Made by a program: the position numbers and the translations under genes. From Streptosporangium amethystogenes (GTDB lineage: Bacteria > Actinomycetota > Actinomycetes > Streptosporangiales > Streptosporangiaceae): a stretch of DNA of 64,000 nt. Below, piece after piece: positions 26,701-33,389 of the stretch. The notes under the pieces were generated by a model. The model worked only from the letters and a program-made list of their open reading frames with translations. It made no database searches and was not told the DNA's origin. The stretch's first letter is position 1, and every line of letters begins with the position of its first letter. Location: the NCBI RefSeq assembly GCF_000721075.1, contig NZ_JOEQ01000010.1, positions 228,278-292,277 on the forward strand. The letters run 5' to 3'.

Positions 26701-29442
26701 GGCGTTCAGGGACAGCCCCGGTGGCAGGCTGCCCGCCGTGACCGACCAGACGTACGGCGCGGTGCCCCCGGTGACCGTCAACGGGACGCTGTAGGGAATG
26801 CTCACCGCGCCATTGGGCGGTGCCGCGAACGTCAGGACCGGCGCCGCCGTGATGACCATGGTGACATCGCGGTTGACACGCGCACCGCTGGCGTCCGTCA
26901 CCCGTACGCTGAAGGAGTAGCTGCCTCCCGCCGTCGGGGTGCCCGACAGCAGACCGGTGGAGGCGTTCAGCGTCAGACCGGGCGGCAGACTACCGTCGTT
27001 GACCGACCAGGTGTACGGCGCGGTGCCCCCGGTGACCGTCAGCGAGACGCTGTAGGGGACGTTCACCTCGCCGGCGGGCGGCGGGGAAAAGGTGAAGCTC
27101 GGCGAGGTGTTCGGCACGACCGCGCCGGAGGGCAGGGACGCCTGTCCGGAACCCGCCGCGTTCACCGCGGTGACGGTGAAGGTGTACGAGATCCCCGCTG
27201 TCAGGTTGGTAACGGTCTGGGTGGTCACGGTGCCGCTGAACGTCTGGGTCGACTGCGCGACCCCGGCGATGTAGGGCGTGACGACATAACCGGTGATGGT
27301 GCTGCCGTTGCCGGCCGGCGCCGTCCAGGTGAGGTTCGCCGACAAGGTGCCCGCCGTGGCCGAGGTGACGGTGGGCCGGCCGGGGACGTCGTAGGGGGTG
27401 ACCGCGCTGGAAGCGGCGCTGGCCGGGCCGGTGCCGACCGCGTTCACCGCGGCGACGGTGAACGTGTAGGACGAGCCCGCGGTCAACCCGGTCAGCGTCC
27501 TGTTGGTGGCCGAGGCGTCGAAGGACAGCGGGGTTTGGGCCACCCCGCCGATGAAGGGCGTGACGACATAACCGGTGATGGTGCTGCCGTTACCGGCCGG
27601 CGCCGTCCAGCTCACCGCCGCGCTGGTCTTCCCCGCCACCGCGGTGGGCGTGGCGGGCGCCGAGGGGGCGGAGATATAGGTATAGGTCGCGGACCCGGCG
27701 CGTCCCAGGGTGACGACCGTGACATTGACCGTGCCGGCCGTGGCCCGCGCGGGCATGGAGGGGATGGTCAGGGTGCCGTTGCCGTTGTTGACGAAGCAGC
27801 CGCTGGTGACCCCGGTGGGACACGGGAGCAGGACCGCCGAGGTTCCCGCCTGCTGCTGGGCGGTGGTGCCGATCTCGACGGCGGTGGCACCGGAGATGTT
27901 CGTCCCGCTCACGGTCACCGCCTCGCCACCGGCGATCGTGCCCGAGTTCGGGCTCAGCGCGACACCGCCGGGCGCCGACGGCAGGGTACCGGCGGTCGCC
28001 GTCGTCGAGTAGGCGGGGTTGGCGTCGACGGACGACGAGGTGACCACGGTCGCCGTCTGGATCAGCGTCGACGTGACGCTGCTTCCGGTGACGACGCCGT
28101 GTACGGTGATCGGCGGCAACGTCGCCGCCGCCGGGAACGGGCCGTTGCTGTTCGTACAGGTGATGGACTGCCCCGACGGCGCCGCGCACACCCACCCCGT
28201 GCCGGACGCGCCCACCGGCGTCACCCCCGCGGGCATGGTCTGGGTCATGGAGATCGGGGCAGCCTCCGCGATACCGACGCCGACTCCCGCGACGACGTTG
28301 TAGGTCACCGGGTTGCCCTGCTGCGGACTCGTGACGCTGTAACTCGTCTGGGCGACGGTCAGCTCGGGGACGGCACTGATCGTGGTCACCTTGGCCTCGC
28401 CGATCTCATGGAAGTCGGTCACCGCCCCGGTGGAGCCCACCCAGCCGAACGCCAGCTGCCGGGGGATCCCCGCGGAGGTCAGCCAGCTCGACGGGTACAG
28501 GCCGGCGGCGACGGTGGGAAGCGTCCCGGTCAGAGTCCTGGTGGCACCGCCGACCAGGGTGACCACCACCTGGTAGCTGTTGGCCGGGACCGTCAGACCA
28601 CTGGCGGTGGTCTGCGTGGAGCTCGTGGGATTGATACCGATCTGGACCGGGACGGCCGTGCGGGTGGCCGCCCGCAGGGGGAGGGCGGCGGAGGTCGTCG
28701 AGGTGGCCGTGCTGTTGATCGCACAGTAGCCGACGGTGCCGTTGCCCGGCCCGCGCACGACGACCTGACCGGCGACCTTGCCGCCGGTCGTACTGATATA
28801 GGCCGGATTCGCGCAGCCTGTTCCCTGGTAGGTGCTGGTGCTGTAGTTTCCGAACACGTCAAGGCCGATGCCGAGATAGCCGTAGGCCAGACCGGCGAGG
28901 CTGTTGGTCCCGGTGTAGCCCAGCGCTCCGCCCAGCTGACCGATGTTGGCCGGCGACTGAGGGGTGACCGGGTCGACGGCGGCCAGCACGAAGGCGATGC
29001 CGTCGGCGTTGTTCCCGCCGTACTGGTAGGTGTTGAAGGTGACGTCGAGCCCCTGCGAGGTGGGCACGCTGACCGCGCTGAAGACGCCGCCCACCTTGTT
29101 GGTCGTGTTGTTCGTCAGGCGCAGCTCGCCGGAACCCGGACTGTCCAGGTTTCCGGTACAGCTGCGCAGCACACCGGTGCTCGTGTTCCCCGAAGCGGTC
29201 AGGCATGCGAAGTTCGTCACACTCAGGCCGGCCGGTAGCGCGGGCAACACCACGGCACCGTCGCCGTCCGCCGTGTTGTTGTGGAAGGGCTGGTTGAACA
29301 CGACGGTGCCGGCCGCCGACGCGGGAACCGCCGGGGTCAGCACCACGGAGGTGCCGAGCAGGGCCAGGGTGAGAAATCTGGCGAGCCCCCGCTCTGGCAG
29401 CGACAGCGGGCCGGCGCCTCGGGCAATGGTGAACGGTGACAC
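17755..29442 (-). CDS. Giant secreted multidomain DUF11-repeat protein (3,895 aa)
   Basis: The largest gene in the window. GTG start with GGAGG 5 nt upstream. Domains by rough residue: Sec signal ending PASAAG (about 44); L-type-lectin-like domain (45-350; NADGIAFVLAAVDP is its hallmark); a degenerate DUF11-like segment (355-490); IPT/TIG (495-595); two FN3 (595-780); three He_PIG-like putative Ig domains (780-1040; each SLPPGL.LNASTG.LSGTPTA); 21 DUF11 repeats (1043-3767, about 130 residues each); a C-terminal beta-rich domain with NSPDGYTVTVQA. Almost every DUF11 repeat carries a Cys pair of the form CP-x-G-xx-DP-x-C, likely disulfides. No membrane anchor or sorting motif is seen at the end. 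A surface fibre, adhesin or spore/aerial-hypha coat role is conceivable but unproven. Confidence 0.85.
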   Translation of the reverse strand: MSPFTIARGAGPLSLPERGLARFLTLALLGTSVVLTPAVPASAAGTVVFNQPFHNNTADGDGAVVLPALPAGLSVTNFACLTASGNTSTGVLRSCTGNLDSPGSGELRLTNNTTNKVGGVFSAVSVPTSQGLDVTFNTYQYGGNNADGIAFVLAAVDPVTPQSPANIGQLGGALGYTGTNSLAGLAYGYLGIGLDVFGNYSTSTYQGTGCANPAYISTTGGKVAGQVVVRGPGNGTVGYCAINSTATSTTSAALPLRAATRTAVPVQIGINPTSSTQTTASGLTVPANSYQVVVTLVGGATRTLTGTLPTVAAGLYPSSWLTSAGIPRQLAFGWVGSTGAVTDFHEIGEAKVTTISAVPELTVAQTSYSVTSPQQGNPVTYNVVAGVGVGIAEAAPISMTQTMPAGVTPVGASGTGWVCAAPSGQSITCTNSNGPFPAAATLPPITVHGVVTGSSVTSTLIQTATVVTSSSVDANPAYSTTATAGTLPSAPGGVALSPNSGTIAGGEAVTVSGTNISGATAVEIGTTAQQQAGTSAVLLPCPTGVTSGCFVNNGNGTLTIPSMPARATAGTVNVTVVTLGRAGSATYTYISAPSAPATPTAVAGKTSAAVSWTAPAGNGSTITGYVVTPFIGGVAQTPLSFDASATNRTLTGLTAGSSYTFTVAAVNAVGTGPASAASSAVTPYDVPGRPTVTSATAGTLSANLTWTAPAGNGSTITGYVVTPYIAGVAQSTQTFSGTVTTQTVTNLTAGISYTFTVTAVNAAGSGQASLPSGAVVPNTSPSFTFSPPPAGEVNVPYSVSLTVTGGTAPYTWSVNDGSLPPGLTLNASTGLLSGTPTAGGSYSFSVRVTDASGARVNRDVTMVITAAPVLTFAAPPNGAVSIPYSVPLTVTGGTAPYVWSVTAGSLPPGLSLNASTGLLSGTPTAGGAYSFSVRVVDALSQSSIRTVSLTVAALPAFTFTPPPTGQVGVAYSVPLTVSGGTAPLVWSVGAGSLPPGLSLNASTGVLSGTPTATGTYPVTFRVVDANGLAATQSATLVMGTGPLVMVKTANASSVVPGGTLKYTITVTNTGASAFTGVTLSDPLADVLDDAIYNADATASSGSVSVAGQTLNWAGNVAAGATVTIGYSVTVSSPGTGNKVLANAVTSSTIGSTCPAGGSDPRCSATVTVSGLAIVKVASLSTTTPGQTIGYTVTVTNNGQTPYTGATFTDAMAGLLDDAVYNADAIASSGSVSYTSPNLTWTGNLAPGGSANITYSATVRNPDTGDRTVSNTITSGTPGSTCPSGKQGAQCTTAVTVLIPGLTFSSSANAATTTPGSVVNYTLTASNTGQTPYVGTSFTASLLGVLDDATGNGDIAATSGTVVNNPNGTFTWTGDLAVGATVTITGSVTVNNPDTGDRVLRTAVTSAAPGNNCPVGNQGPGCFSTVTVLIPGLTIAKSVGTSTSTPGSVVNYTVLVTNSGQTAYTGATFADALAGVLDDATYNADAAATSGSVGFAGSTLTWAGNLAVGASATITYSVTVNNPDTGNRTLTNTLTSSTVGSNCPTGGSDVRCAAVVTVLIPRLTVTDKTDVSTTVPGGVVTYTLTLANTGQTPYAGIGATFTFADMLDDATYNGDIVTSSGSIGLNPNGSMLWTGDVAVGATVTITGSVTVNNPDTGDKALSTSITSAAPGSTCPVTGTRAAGCSSVVTVLVPALTITNVADTQTTTPGGTVTYTTTVTNTGQTPYSGAQVTNRLAEVLNDADYNGDATSTTGTVAYAGPDLTWTGDLAVGASATITYSVTVNDPDFGDRRMLNVAVSSAPGSTCPAGSADTACVSTVAVLVPGLTIAASADTGTTTPGATVNYTVTVTNSGQTPYTGAAVTDLLAGVLDDATYNADAGATTGTVTLAGSNLGWTGDLAVGASATITYSVTVDNPDTGDALLSSTAVSSTTGSNCPAGGTDPRCTVVVAVARLVISQSYVGSSATPGSTIRLNATFTNTGKVPYTGISISSPIAGTVDDAVPNGDQTASSGTLVLSATAITWTGNVPVGGTVTVTGTLTVKNPPTGDKIVTGTLVSAAPGNNCPAGGSDPRCTALLNVVVPGLTITNTADTPVTVQGGTVNYTVTVTNSGQTPYTGATFTEALAGMLDNALYNGDAAATTGTVSFATPNLTWSGDLAVGASATITYSVTVRNPDPGDRNLTGTISSPTTGSNCAPASGNAQCTSNVIVLVPALTIVQTATPTTAVPGSTVTYTTTVTNTGQLPYTGATFTDSLAGMLDDAVYNADATASGGSVSYTGPDLTWSGDLAVGASATITYTVIVDNPVIGDATLVSAITSTAAGNNCPSGGTDPRCGSGVPVTQTTSLTFGKAASTPSAGQGETVTYTVTISNSGLTPYVGATFTDDLTDVLDDGTYNNDAVAGLGTVGYTAPNLTWTGTVPAGGSTTVVYSVTVQTSPDGTLVNTLVSDSPNGNCAAASTDPRCSVTVTVAKLTIVTTSDAATYLPGEVVHYTSVMTNAGQTPYNGISVLFNGIEGVDDSVPNGDQSATSGSLTLGLDGLTWTGSIPVGGSVTLTGSVTVNNPDTGDKLITLTSVSSAQGSACPVATAPGCTNSVTVLTPGLTITKTADRSSVVPGAPVAYTVTIANSGNSAYTGAVVTDTLTGVLDAAAYNGDAAATTGTVGLADEVLTWTGDLAVGATATVTYSVTTTSPPTGDKFLSNAVASTEMGSTCPPGSGSSACRSGVVVLTPILTIVKTSSATSTTPGGTVTYTITVTNTGQVPFAAATFTDALAGVLDDAAYNADASATRGNVTFADSNLTWTGALNPGDGATLTYSVTADTPGTGDQRLTNTVTSATAGSTCPTGSTDPRCFDEVLISRIKITMTADVVTAVPAEAVDYTVTIANTGQAPYDDTVVNSLLAGVLDDAVYNGDATASAGNLIFTPASGQLTWTGLLAVGATVTVTFSVRVRNPDPGDKVLNAVATSSTPGNNCPAESTDPLCASTVTVLTPVLTLSKSVDRTTVTPGGTVTYTMTVANTGQTPYTGATATDDLTAVFPDAVYNADASATSGTVTFTGPTLTWTGDLAVGATATITYSVTVLDPDPGDKLMVNRAFSDTPGSTCPSTASAPACTTLVTVLVPALTIVKTADTVTTTPGATVGYTITATNTGQTAYTGVTITDPLAAVLDDAAYNDDATAVTGTTGFADQTLTWTGDLAIGATVVIGYSVTVKNPDTGNLLLTNTVASGAPGSTCPAGGTAPACTSTVAVLVPGLAVSIAADQATTTPGGVTRFTVTIANTGQTRYEGVSVANDLGEVLDEAVYDDDATATSGTIAIADQVLTWTGDLAVEATATVTYTVKANDPNTGDTSMTSVVSSSAPGSTCPVGGTAPACTATVTILIPALSIAMSADTATTTPGGTIGYTITLTNTGQTDYADASVVAALNGVFPDSVYNEDASASTGVFDYTAPSLTWTGALAVGASTTITYSITVKDPDPGDKALTSYVSSTAPGSSCPVGGTAPACATLVRVLVPRLTITQTADTGVVVAGSVVRYTVTLSNTGETAYAGAAFTESLAGVLDDAAYGNDATASAGTATFADDVLGWSGDLAIGATATVTYSVTTGYPPPGDKVLTGTVVSSTAGSTCPAEGDDPRCTTTVTVLTPGLTIVKTANNTGAVVVDDVVRYTIVITNTGEAPYPAASVTDSLAGVLDDAAYGNDASASSGTVTYADGALGWTGALPVDASAVVTFSVRTDEEQIGDGALDNRVTSATVGSNCPVGGSDPDCSVQTVVTPTSINLTELTSAFTLAGNPDSTVRDNGAVTMTVTTNSPDGYTVTVQATSTELTSDQVGNDATIPIGNLRVRESGTSTFHTLSATTPVLVHSQPGPSSPNGDAIGNDFEADIPFVPVGSYSATLTYVAAAS
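18141..26316 (-). repeat. 21 tandem DUF11-encoding repeats of about 390 bp
   Basis: Inside the giant gene, about 8.2 kb of diverged tandem units of about 389 bp. Each encodes a segment like LTIVKTAD..TTTPG..V.YT.TVTNTGQTPYTGA...LAGVLDDA.YN.DA and ends in a Cys pair. Stretches such as the codons for NTGQTPYTG are nearly identical at DNA level between units, so unequal recombination or assembly collapse is possible. Confidence 0.9.
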
Positions 29443-29583
29443 GCCACCCTCCGATCGATCACGATGTCAGCGGCCGGCCGCCCTACGGGCGCCGCGAGAG
29501 CAGCGTGGACGTCGGCGGCCAGGATCGGGCCGCCGATTCGATGAGTGTTGTTTCCCGGCGGAAATCTCGCCTCAACCACTGAA

Positions 29584-29612
29584 AGTGTCTGATCAGCGAC
29601 CCAGAGTGTCAA
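29584..29612 (-). promoter_or_regulatory. Promoter of the giant DUF11 gene
   Basis: Minus-strand -35 TTGACA (29612-29607), a 17-nt spacer and -10 GACACT (29589-29584). The -35 is a perfect consensus and the -10 is close. It implies a start near 29577 and a leader of about 135 nt. Confidence 0.6.
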
Positions 29613-29682
29613 TCAGCGTGAACTCCGGCGTGGCGGTGGACAGAAGCAGGCATGATCCAACAAACCAAGCAGGGAATGACAA

Positions 29683-29718
29683 AAAGCACGGCCCACACCG
29701 GAGTGTGGGCCGTGCTTT
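29683..29718 (-). terminator. Rho-independent terminator after glmM
   Basis: Perfect 16-bp stem with arms at 29683-29698 and 29703-29718 and a CGGA loop. On the minus strand it continues into a run of T residues (TTTTTGTC). This is the clearest intrinsic terminator in the window. Confidence 0.9.
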
Positions 29719-29765
29719 CGATATTCGTCTCTAGAGTGGTCGCTCCCGGACGGTCACCGGCCCCC

Positions 29766-31121
29766 TCAGACGCAGGCCGTACGGACGACCTCGGCCAGCC
29801 GGCCCGCCAGTTGCTCGGCCTGCTCCGCCGAGGCGGCCTCGACCATGACGCGGATCATCGGCTCGGTGCCGCTCGGCCGGATCAGCACCCGGCCGGTCTC
29901 CCCCAGCTCCGACTCCGCGGCGGCGACCGCGGCCTCCAGCTCCGGAGCCGAGGCCTTGGCCCGGTCGACGTCTTTGACGTTGACCAGGACCTGCGGCAGG
30001 CGGGTCATCACCGAGGCCAGCTCCGCCAGCGACTTCTTCGCCCGCGCCACGACCGCCAGCAGGTGCAGCGAGGTCAGCAGGCCGTCCCCGGTGGTGGCGT
30101 GGTCGAGCATGAGGACGTGGCCGGACTGCTCGCCGCCCAGGTTGTAACCGCCCGCCCTCATGGCCTCCAGGACGTAGCGGTCGCCCACGGCGGTCTCCAC
30201 CACGTCGATCCCCGCGCTCTTGAGCGCGAGCTTGAAACCCAGGTTGGACATGACCGTGGCCACCACGGTGTCGCCGACCAGCTTCCCCTCTGCGTGCATG
30301 GCCATGGCCAGCACCGCCATGATCTGGTCACCGTCGACGACCTCGCCGGTGTGCGAGACGGCTAGGCAACGGTCCGCGTCGCCGTCGTAGGCGATGCCCA
30401 CATCCGCGTCGCGGGAGACGACGATCTGCTGGAGCTTGTCCAGGTGGGTGGAGCCGACCCCGGCGTTGATGTTGAGGCCGTCGGGGCGCGCCCCGATCGT
30501 CTCCACCGTGGCCCCGGCCCGCAGCAGCGCCTCGGGAGCCACCATGTGGGCGGCGCCGTGGGCGCAGTCGAGGACCACGTTGAGGCCGTCGAGACGGCAG
30601 TCCACCGTGGACAGCACGTGGGACACATAACGGTCGGCCTCGCCGTACGCCTCGCGTACGCGGCCGACCGAGGCGCCGACAGGGCGCTCCCACTTCTCGC
30701 CGAGCCGCTGCTCGATCTCGTTCTCCACCGCGTCCGGCAGCTTGTAGCCGCCGCGGGTGAGGAACTTGATCCCGTTGTCCGGGGCGGGGTTGTGGGAGGC
30801 GGAGATCATCACGCCCATGTCGGCTCTGAGAGCCGTGGTCAGGTAAGCGACCGCCGGGGTGGGCAGCACGCCGAGCCGGAGAACGTCCACGCCAGACGAC
30901 GCAAGGCCGGCGACCACCGCGGCCTCCAGGAATTCTCCTGAAGCCCGGGGGTCCCGGCCCACGACGGCGACGGGACGGCCTCGCCGCCCGACGCTGGCGT
31001 TGAACGCCCCGGCATCGCCGAGGACATGAGCCGCGGCCACGGACAGGTCCATGGCGAGCTCGGCCGTGAGGTCGCGTCCCGCGACCCCACGTACCCCGTC
31101 GGTGCCGAAAAGGCGCCCCAA
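29766..31121 (-). CDS. glmM: Phosphoglucosamine mutase
   Basis: 451-residue enzyme converting glucosamine-6-phosphate to glucosamine-1-phosphate. The phosphoserine loop is [13 protein letters not shown], the metal loop is DGDADRC, and the sugar loop GGEQSGH and the phosphate loop [12 protein letters not shown] are all intact. The conserved N-terminus [11 protein letters not shown] requires a TTG start at 31121, 1 nt after the rpsI stop. The frame extends further into rpsI, but those residues are not GlmM-like. It is the third gene of rplM-rpsI-glmM. Confidence 0.96.
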   Translation of the reverse strand: MGRLFGTDGVRGVAGRDLTAELAMDLSVAAAHVLGDAGAFNASVGRRGRPVAVVGRDPRASGEFLEAAVVAGLASSGVDVLRLGVLPTPAVAYLTTALRADMGVMISASHNPAPDNGIKFLTRGGYKLPDAVENEIEQRLGEKWERPVGASVGRVREAYGEADRYVSHVLSTVDCRLDGLNVVLDCAHGAAHMVAPEALLRAGATVETIGARPDGLNINAGVGSTHLDKLQQIVVSRDADVGIAYDGDADRCLAVSHTGEVVDGDQIMAVLAMAMHAEGKLVGDTVVATVMSNLGFKLALKSAGIDVVETAVGDRYVLEAMRAGGYNLGGEQSGHVLMLDHATTGDGLLTSLHLLAVVARAKKSLAELASVMTRLPQVLVNVKDVDRAKASAPELEAAVAAAESELGETGRVLIRPSGTEPMIRVMVEAASAEQAEQLAGRLAEVVRTACV

Positions 31122-31122
31122 C

Positions 31123-31644
31123 TTAACGCTTGCTGTACTGCGGAGCCTTACGGGCCTTCTTGAGACCGTACTTCTTGCGCTCGGTGGCGCGGGCGTCACG
31201 GGTCAGGAAGCCTGCCTTCTTCAGCGGCGGGCGGTTGACCTCGACGTCCAGGGCGGTCAGCGCGCGGGAGAGACCCATGCGCAGGGCACCGGCCTGGCCG
31301 GTGACGCCGCCACCGTTGATGCGGGCGATGACGTCGAACTGGTCCTCGGCGCCAAGAACCACGAAGGGCTCGTTGACGATCTGCTGGTGGACCTTGTTCG
31401 GGAAGTAGTTCTCAAGCGTACGACCGTTGATCGTCCACTTGCCGGTGCCCGGCACGATGCGCACGCGGGCGACGGACTCCTTGCGGCGCCCAGTGCCGTA
31501 CGAGTTGCCGGTGGTGATGGGCTTGCGGACGGCGACATCGCCGCTGACAGTGGACTCGGAGGTGTACTCGGAGGGGAACTCCTCCGCGGAGTACGCTTCC
31601 TGATCGCCCTCGATGGGCGTCTCGACACCGGTGGGCTCAGCCAC
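31123..31644 (-). CDS. rpsI: 30S ribosomal protein S9 (uS9)
   Basis: 173 residues. The core [18 protein letters not shown] through the C-terminal [12 protein letters not shown], whose tail reaches the P-site tRNA, is canonical. An acidic N-terminal extension of about 45 residues (beginning [13 protein letters not shown]) precedes it, as in other actinobacteria. It is 69 bp downstream of rplM and 1 nt before the glmM start. Confidence 0.98.
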   Translation of the reverse strand: MAEPTGVETPIEGDQEAYSAEEFPSEYTSESTVSGDVAVRKPITTGNSYGTGRRKESVARVRIVPGTGKWTINGRTLENYFPNKVHQQIVNEPFVVLGAEDQFDVIARINGGGVTGQAGALRMGLSRALTALDVEVNRPPLKKAGFLTRDARATERKKYGLKKARKAPQYSKR

Positions 31645-31713
31645 GGTTCTCCTCTAACTTTCCTACTCGGCGTCGGCCGTCGGCCAACGCTGCTGGCGAC
31701 AAGCAGCTAGCGA

Positions 31714-32157
31714 CTACTGGGCGATCTGGGTGAGCTCGAAGGGCGCCGGCTGCTGCGCCTGGTGCGGGTGCTCGGAACCGGAGTAGACCTTGAGCTTCTT
31801 GATCATCTTCCGGCCGAGGGCGTTCTTGGGCAGCATGCCCTTCACGGCCTTCTCGACGGCGCGGTCAGGACGCTTGTCCATGAGCTCGCCGTAGGTCATG
31901 GAACGCAGACCGCCCGGGTAGCCCGAGTGGCGGTAAGCCTTCTTCTGCTCAAGCTTGTTGCCGGTCAGCGCGATCTTGTCGGCGTTGATGATGATGACGA
32001 AGTCACCGGTGTCGACGTGGTTGGCGAAGGTCGGCTTGTGCTTACCGCGAAGCAGGATCGCGACGTGGCTGGCCAGCCGGCCAAGCACGATGTCGGTGGC
32101 GTCGATGATGTGCCACTGACGCTCGACTTCGGCAGGCTTGGGTGTGTACGTGCGCAC
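31714..32157 (-). CDS. rplM: 50S ribosomal protein L13 (uL13)
   Basis: 147 residues from the GTG at 32157 ([20 protein letters not shown]). The frame runs further upstream, but that part is leader sequence. [17 protein letters not shown] and [19 protein letters not shown] are canonical. It is first in rplM-rpsI-glmM, with a long leader from the promoter at 32333-32362. Confidence 0.97.
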   Translation of the reverse strand: MRTYTPKPAEVERQWHIIDATDIVLGRLASHVAILLRGKHKPTFANHVDTGDFVIIINADKIALTGNKLEQKKAYRHSGYPGGLRSMTYGELMDKRPDRAVEKAVKGMLPKNALGRKMIKKLKVYSGSEHPHQAQQPAPFELTQIAQ

Positions 32158-32592
32158 GGTCGTATGCCTTCTTTGGTCGCGTCTTCGGCGCTGTCGGAGA
32201 TGACAGCAACATGGGTCGGTAGGTGCGGGCACACGACAGCCCGGACCTTCCGTCTCCAGAACAGAGGAGATGACGCCGGACGCGCCGCGTATCGGTCTGC
32301 AGAGGAGACCAATTCGCACACAACGAACTAGCAGAGTACCCGCGCGGATGAGCACGAGTCAAAAAAGACATGACTCTCCGGCGGTGCCCCTGGCATTCTA
32401 CCTGGGACCCGGCAGTACCCGGGAACCGCCACGCACCGGCGGGCGATCAGCCGTGGCCGGGCAGGTAAGGCCTGGGTTCCCGGGGAAGCCCGGCGCCGGA
32501 GCCGGGCGAGGAACATGGATCCGTGACGGTTCCAACACGTTCTCACCATTCTCTTTTTCCTCACCGCAAACATCTCTATCTTTGATAGCGGT
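32158..32592. other. 435-bp divergent spacer between rplM and the CAP-domain gene
   Basis: The rplM side holds a strong promoter and a leader of about 170 nt with a small hairpin (GCTGTC 32190-32195, GACAGC 32202-32207). The middle (32480-32515) has GC-rich dyads. The last 60 nt before 32593 are pyrimidine- and AT-rich (including TATCTT 32577-32582) and probably carry the promoter of the CAP-domain gene. No gene is supported. Confidence 0.6.
32333..32362 (-). promoter_or_regulatory. Promoter of rplM-rpsI-glmM
   Basis: Minus-strand -35 TTGACT (32362-32357), an 18-nt spacer and -10 TACTCT (32338-32333), preceded by a TTTTTT run. It is a strong vegetative-sigma match and implies a leader of about 170 nt before the rplM GTG. 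Confidence 0.8.
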
Positions 32593-33354
32593 ATGTGGCA
32601 GCTTCCTCACCCCGGGCATGCCCAGCGAGCGCGCCTGCGTCGTATGGGGGTGTTCGTGTGCCTGATGACGGTTCTGCTGGTCGGCTTCATCATCGGCCGG
32701 GGCAGCCGTGACGAGGAGGCAGCCGACCAGATCTACCTGAACAACCCCGGGTCGACCAGACCCACGCCCAGCAACGGCGCCCTGGCCGGGCAGGTGGAGC
32801 GGGCTCCGCTCACCCGGGTCGCCCGCCCCTCGGCCCTCCCCGACGTCCCGGTGGACCGGCGCCCGCGCCCCACCCACGACGCCGACACGAAGCCCGGCGG
32901 ATCCGGCGACGACGGCCCCTCTCGCTACCTGCTCAATGGCAACGGCGACGACGACGCCACCACCACCTCCGCCCTCGGCGCGATGGAGCGCGAGGTCGTC
33001 AGGCTCATCAACATCGAGCGCAGGCGGGCCGGGTGCGGACCACTCCGCATCGACCGGAGGCTGATCCTGTCCGCCAGGAGACACTCGGCCGGGATGGCGT
33101 CCGCCGGCAACCTCTCCCACACCTCTCCCGACGGCACGTCGCCCTGGGAGCGAATGGACGCCACCGGTTACCGTGACGGCGGCGCGGAGAACATCGGGCG
33201 CGGCTACACCTCTCCCGACGAGGCGGTGCGGAACTGGATGGAGACCAGCGGCCACCGGCGCAACATCCTCAACTGCGAACTCACCGCCACCGGCGTCGGA
33301 GCCGTCCAGGGACCCGACGGGCCGTGGTGGACCCAGGACTTCGGATACTCCTGA
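32593..33354 (+). CDS. CAP/SCP-domain membrane-anchored protein
   Basis: 253-residue protein. A membrane helix (about 18-36, VFVCLMTVLLVGFIIG) is followed by a disordered Pro/Asp/Arg-rich linker and a C-terminal CAP domain (130-253). CAP hallmarks are VVRLINIERRRAGCGPL, RHSAGMASAGNLSHTSPDG, AENIGRGYTSP, WMETSGHRRNILN and the closing WWTQDFGYS. The two metal-type histidines in NLSHTSP and SGHRRN are conserved. Bacterial CAP proteins are mostly of unknown function. It is the first of three plus-strand envelope-type genes. A start at 32644 is an alternative. Confidence 0.85.
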   Translation: MWQLPHPGHAQRARLRRMGVFVCLMTVLLVGFIIGRGSRDEEAADQIYLNNPGSTRPTPSNGALAGQVERAPLTRVARPSALPDVPVDRRPRPTHDADTKPGGSGDDGPSRYLLNGNGDDDATTTSALGAMEREVVRLINIERRRAGCGPLRIDRRLILSARRHSAGMASAGNLSHTSPDGTSPWERMDATGYRDGGAENIGRGYTSPDEAVRNWMETSGHRRNILNCELTATGVGAVQGPDGPWWTQDFGYS

Positions 33355-33377
33355 GCCGACCGGACCCGATACCGGGC

Positions 33378-33383
33378 TACGCT
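33378..33383 (+). promoter_or_regulatory. Possible -10 element of a leaderless promoter (33390 gene)
   Basis: TACGCT with 6 nt to the ATG at 33390, located just after the CAP-gene stop. No ribosome binding site is present. Confidence 0.42.
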
Positions 33384-33389
33384 CGGCGC

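Larger units (their letters stand above)
29443..29765. other. 323-bp spacer between the giant DUF11 gene and glmM
   Basis: It contains the terminator of the rplM-rpsI-glmM operon (29683-29718), then a promoter (29584-29612) and a leader of about 135 nt for the giant gene. No further gene is seen. Confidence 0.7.

Noticed and set aside
32270..32665. 131-codon plus-strand open frame across the rplM promoter
   Set aside because: It crosses the rplM promoter and the start of the CAP gene in another frame and has no recognisable content.
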